A stretch of DNA of 8,449 bases from Candidatus Zixiibacteriota bacterium (lineage in GTDB: Bacteria > Zixibacteria > MSB-5A5 > GN15 > PGXB01). This document shows, piece by piece, positions 6,782 through 8,449 of this stretch. The stretch lies in contig JAPLUS010000367.1 in the NCBI GenBank assembly GCA_026397495.1, positions 1-8,449 of the forward strand, read 5' to 3'. A program made the translations under genes and the position numbers. How positions within the stretch are numbered: position 1 is the stretch's first letter; each line of letters begins with the position of its first letter. A model generated the notes under the pieces. The model saw only the letters and a list, made by a program, of their open reading frames with translations. It did no database searches and was not told where the DNA came from.

Positions 6782-7624
6782 ATGAGAACGGGAAAAGCCA
6801 CTTTAATCGCGGCCATTATTATCGGCCTCCTAATTTATGGTTGTGGAGTAGAGAAGAAAGAAATCCGGTTGGCTTTTAAATTCCAAACGGGGCAGAAACA
6901 GCTGTATGCCAGCGCGGTCAAGACATCCTCTCAAATCTATGAATCCGGCGCGCTCATTAAATCAAGCGATATATCATTCAAGTCAGATGTTTCTGAGGAA
7001 GTCCTATCGGTAGACAAGAATAATGAAGCTCGAATTCGCCTGACTGATATTTCCAAGAAAGTTTCCATTAATAAGGAAGACAGCACCAAGCTTGACACTA
7101 TTGCCCAGAGTTGGTCAATAGAATATCTGATGACTCCCAACGGAAAAATTGCCGATATCTTCTCTCAGAATTTGTCTAACATTAATATTACCAATTTCTA
7201 TAAGAACTACTATGAACAGGCCTTACCGGTTTTCCCTGAGATTCCCGTGGCGGAGGGATACAGCTGGAGTCAAACCATTAAATTAATCATAAAGAATGAA
7301 AAGCCGACGAAAGCCGAGACTTTCTATAAGATAAGGGCTTTTGTGCGCGAGGCCGGCTACGATTGTGCCATAATAGAATATAAGGGAAATATGATACTGC
7401 CCTTCACCGGAACCGATAAGGACGGCAATTTAGTGGTCAAATTGGAGAAGATAAACTCTGAAGGGGTTATCTATTTTGGCTACAGCGCCGGAGTCATTGT
7501 TAGTCAGGAAGAAAACTACAGTGTCCAGACCGAAGGGACAAAGACTAAGGATGGAATATCCACGCTATTTAATGCTACCGGTAAGCGGCATAACTCCTTA
7601 AAATTAATAAAAGCTGAGATATAA
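6782..7624 (+). CDS. Putative lipoprotein of unknown function, third gene of the sigma/anti-sigma operon
   Basis: I do not recognise a firm family. The 280-residue protein has a clear lipoprotein signal: Arg2/Lys5, a hydrophobic stretch TLIAAIIIGLLIYG and lipobox Cys21. The +2 residue is Gly rather than Asp, so by the E. coli rule the mature protein would go to the outer membrane. The rest alternates short hydrophobic and charged stretches typical of beta-rich periplasmic domains. A phrase FPEIPVAEGYSWSQTIKL (about 150-167) recalls what I remember of DUF6263-like lipoproteins, but this needs a profile search. GGAGG lies nine bases upstream of the ATG, and the start is one base after the anti-sigma stop, so translation is probably coupled. 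It may be a co-sensor, a partner of the anti-sigma outer domain, or a regulon member. Confidence 0.8.
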   Translation: MRTGKATLIAAIIIGLLIYGCGVEKKEIRLAFKFQTGQKQLYASAVKTSSQIYESGALIKSSDISFKSDVSEEVLSVDKNNEARIRLTDISKKVSINKEDSTKLDTIAQSWSIEYLMTPNGKIADIFSQNLSNINITNFYKNYYEQALPVFPEIPVAEGYSWSQTIKLIIKNEKPTKAETFYKIRAFVREAGYDCAIIEYKGNMILPFTGTDKDGNLVVKLEKINSEGVIYFGYSAGVIVSQEENYSVQTEGTKTKDGISTLFNATGKRHNSLKLIKAEI

Positions 7625-7648
7625 TTACTCGGCCAGATGCAAATATGG

Positions 7649-7672
7649 AGTTCCGTCGTAACGGGACTTTTT
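7649..7672 (+). terminator. Intrinsic terminator after the sigma/anti-sigma/lipoprotein operon
   Basis: AGTTCCGT (7649-7656) pairs with ACGGGACT (7661-7668) as eight pairs with one G-U, closing a four-base loop CGTA, and is followed by a run of five T (7668-7672). It lies 25 bases after the lipoprotein stop and 40 bases before deoB, so it separates the two transcription units. Confidence 0.75.
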
Positions 7673-7677
7673 CCATT

Positions 7678-7705
7678 TTGATTATTACCCCCTTCCCTTT
7701 AGATT
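7678..7705 (+). promoter_or_regulatory. Candidate sigma-70 promoter for deoB, giving a leaderless mRNA
   Basis: TTGATT (7678-7683, four of six consensus matches) is followed by a 16-base spacer and TAGATT (7700-7705, four of six). The expected transcription start is at or within a base or two of A7712, the first base of the deoB ATG. The lack of any Shine-Dalgarno before that ATG fits. The hexamers are only moderate matches. Confidence 0.4.
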
Positions 7706-7711
7706 GACTCT

Positions 7712-8449
7712 ATGTTCCAACGGATTATTCTGATAATTCTGGATGCTTGCGGCATTGGAGCGCTTCCTGATGCTGAAGAATACGGCGATACGGGGGCGGC
7801 GACAATACCCAATGTGGCGCGGGAGAGCGAAGGACTGACTATGCCGAACTGCAGGAAATTAGGGCTGGGGAATATTACATATATTGAAGGAGTCGCTCCG
7901 CTAAAAAATCCTATATCCGCCTGGAGCCGTATGGCTGAAAAATCGCCCGGTAAGGATTCTACCTCCGGCCATTGGGAAATAGCCGGTATAATTCTAAGAA
8001 AAGCATTTCCGACTTATCCTCATGGATTTCCCATTGAATTGGTGGCCAGGTTTGAAAAGGCGGCCGGAGTCAAGACGATTGGCAATATCGCCGCCAGCGG
8101 CACAGAAATAATTGAGAAATTGGGACAGAAGCATATCGAAACCGGCGCCATTATCCTCTATACCTCAGCCGATTCAGTCTTTCAACTGGCGGCCCATGAA
8201 GAAATAATCCCGTTGGAAAAACTATATGAGATTTGCCGCATTGCCCGGCCATTGCTCCAGGGAGAATATGCCGTTGGACGCGTGATTGCCCGCCCTTTTA
8301 TGGGTACTTCCGGTCACTTTATACGTACCACCAGCCGCAAAGATTTTTCACTCGAACCGCCATCAGACACGGTTCTTGACCAGCTTATGAAAAAGAATAT
8401 CCCCACCGTGGCTGTTGGAAAAATTGATGATCTCTTCGCTCATAGGGGA
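7712..8449 (+). CDS. deoB: Phosphopentomutase, 3' end cut by window edge
   Basis: DeoB interconverts ribose/deoxyribose 1-phosphate and 5-phosphate, linking nucleoside breakdown to the pentose phosphate pathway; it is a di-manganese enzyme of the alkaline phosphatase superfamily. The 246 visible residues (family about 390) include the metal-binding IILDACGIGALPDAEEYGD (Asp11 predicted ligand), GLGNI, the nucleophile region SPGKDSTSGHWEIAG (78-92), then the cap domain with FPTYPHGFP, ASGTEIIEKLG, YTSADSVFQLAAHEE, GEYAVGRVIARPF and DFSLEPPSDTVLDQL, and VGKIDDLFAHRG at the edge. The phosphorylated residue after KD, normally threonine, is Ser83 here. ATG at 7712 matches the family N-terminus but has no Shine-Dalgarno. 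It follows the terminator of the sigma operon and is probably its own unit. Confidence 0.96.
   Translation, partial: MFQRIILIILDACGIGALPDAEEYGDTGAATIPNVARESEGLTMPNCRKLGLGNITYIEGVAPLKNPISAWSRMAEKSPGKDSTSGHWEIAGIILRKAFPTYPHGFPIELVARFEKAAGVKTIGNIAASGTEIIEKLGQKHIETGAIILYTSADSVFQLAAHEEIIPLEKLYEICRIARPLLQGEYAVGRVIARPFMGTSGHFIRTTSRKDFSLEPPSDTVLDQLMKKNIPTVAVGKIDDLFAHRG

Overview
The window looks like bacterial chromosome with mostly housekeeping genes and a small signalling cassette. The gene content (hslV, xerC, topA, rpoZ, gmk, yicC, an ECF sigma factor with a zinc-finger anti-sigma, a lipoprotein with a lipobox, deoB) fits a diderm bacterium of moderate GC. Gene order and protein style suggest the FCB neighbourhood (Zixibacteria- or Gemmatimonadota-like lineages), but this is only an impression; no 16S or other phylogenetic marker is present. 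No phage, insertion sequence, CRISPR array, tRNA or rRNA was seen.

Left block, minus strand, read from right to left: yicC (4471-5346), gmk (3839-4450), rpoZ (3590-3811), topA (1469-3582), xerC (480-1370) and hslV (1-466, cut by the window edge). Most genes are 7-27 bases apart, so they probably form one long operon starting from a promoter with a perfect TTGACA just upstream of yicC. A second promoter, with TTGACC-17-TATCAT spacing, lies in the 98-base topA-xerC gap and would give xerC an almost leaderless transcript. The block combines RNA decay (YicC), GMP phosphorylation (Gmk), the RNA polymerase omega subunit, DNA relaxation (TopA), chromosome dimer resolution (XerC) and regulated proteolysis (HslV).

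The main anomaly is in topA. Its Toprim domain starts normally, but after about 27 residues roughly 40 conserved codons are missing. These should include the GHxxDLP segment. The remainder continues in a different frame. The junction lies in the 18-base loop of a perfect 11-bp inverted repeat. Either topA is broken in this genome or the assembly or reads lost a segment there.

Middle, 5347-5628: a divergent intergenic region with the yicC promoter, a palindrome that also matches a sigma-54 type -24/-12 element, and a weak sigma-70-like match facing right.

Right block, plus strand: an ECF sigma factor (5629-6195), a membrane-bound zinc-finger anti-sigma factor (6205-6780) and a coupled lipoprotein of unknown function (6782-7624). 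They form a compact operon closed by an intrinsic terminator (7649-7672). The lipoprotein, translationally linked to an envelope-sensing sigma/anti-sigma pair, is the best candidate for undescribed biology. After the terminator comes deoB (7712 to the window end, partial), encoding phosphopentomutase, with its own candidate promoter placed so that the mRNA may be leaderless.
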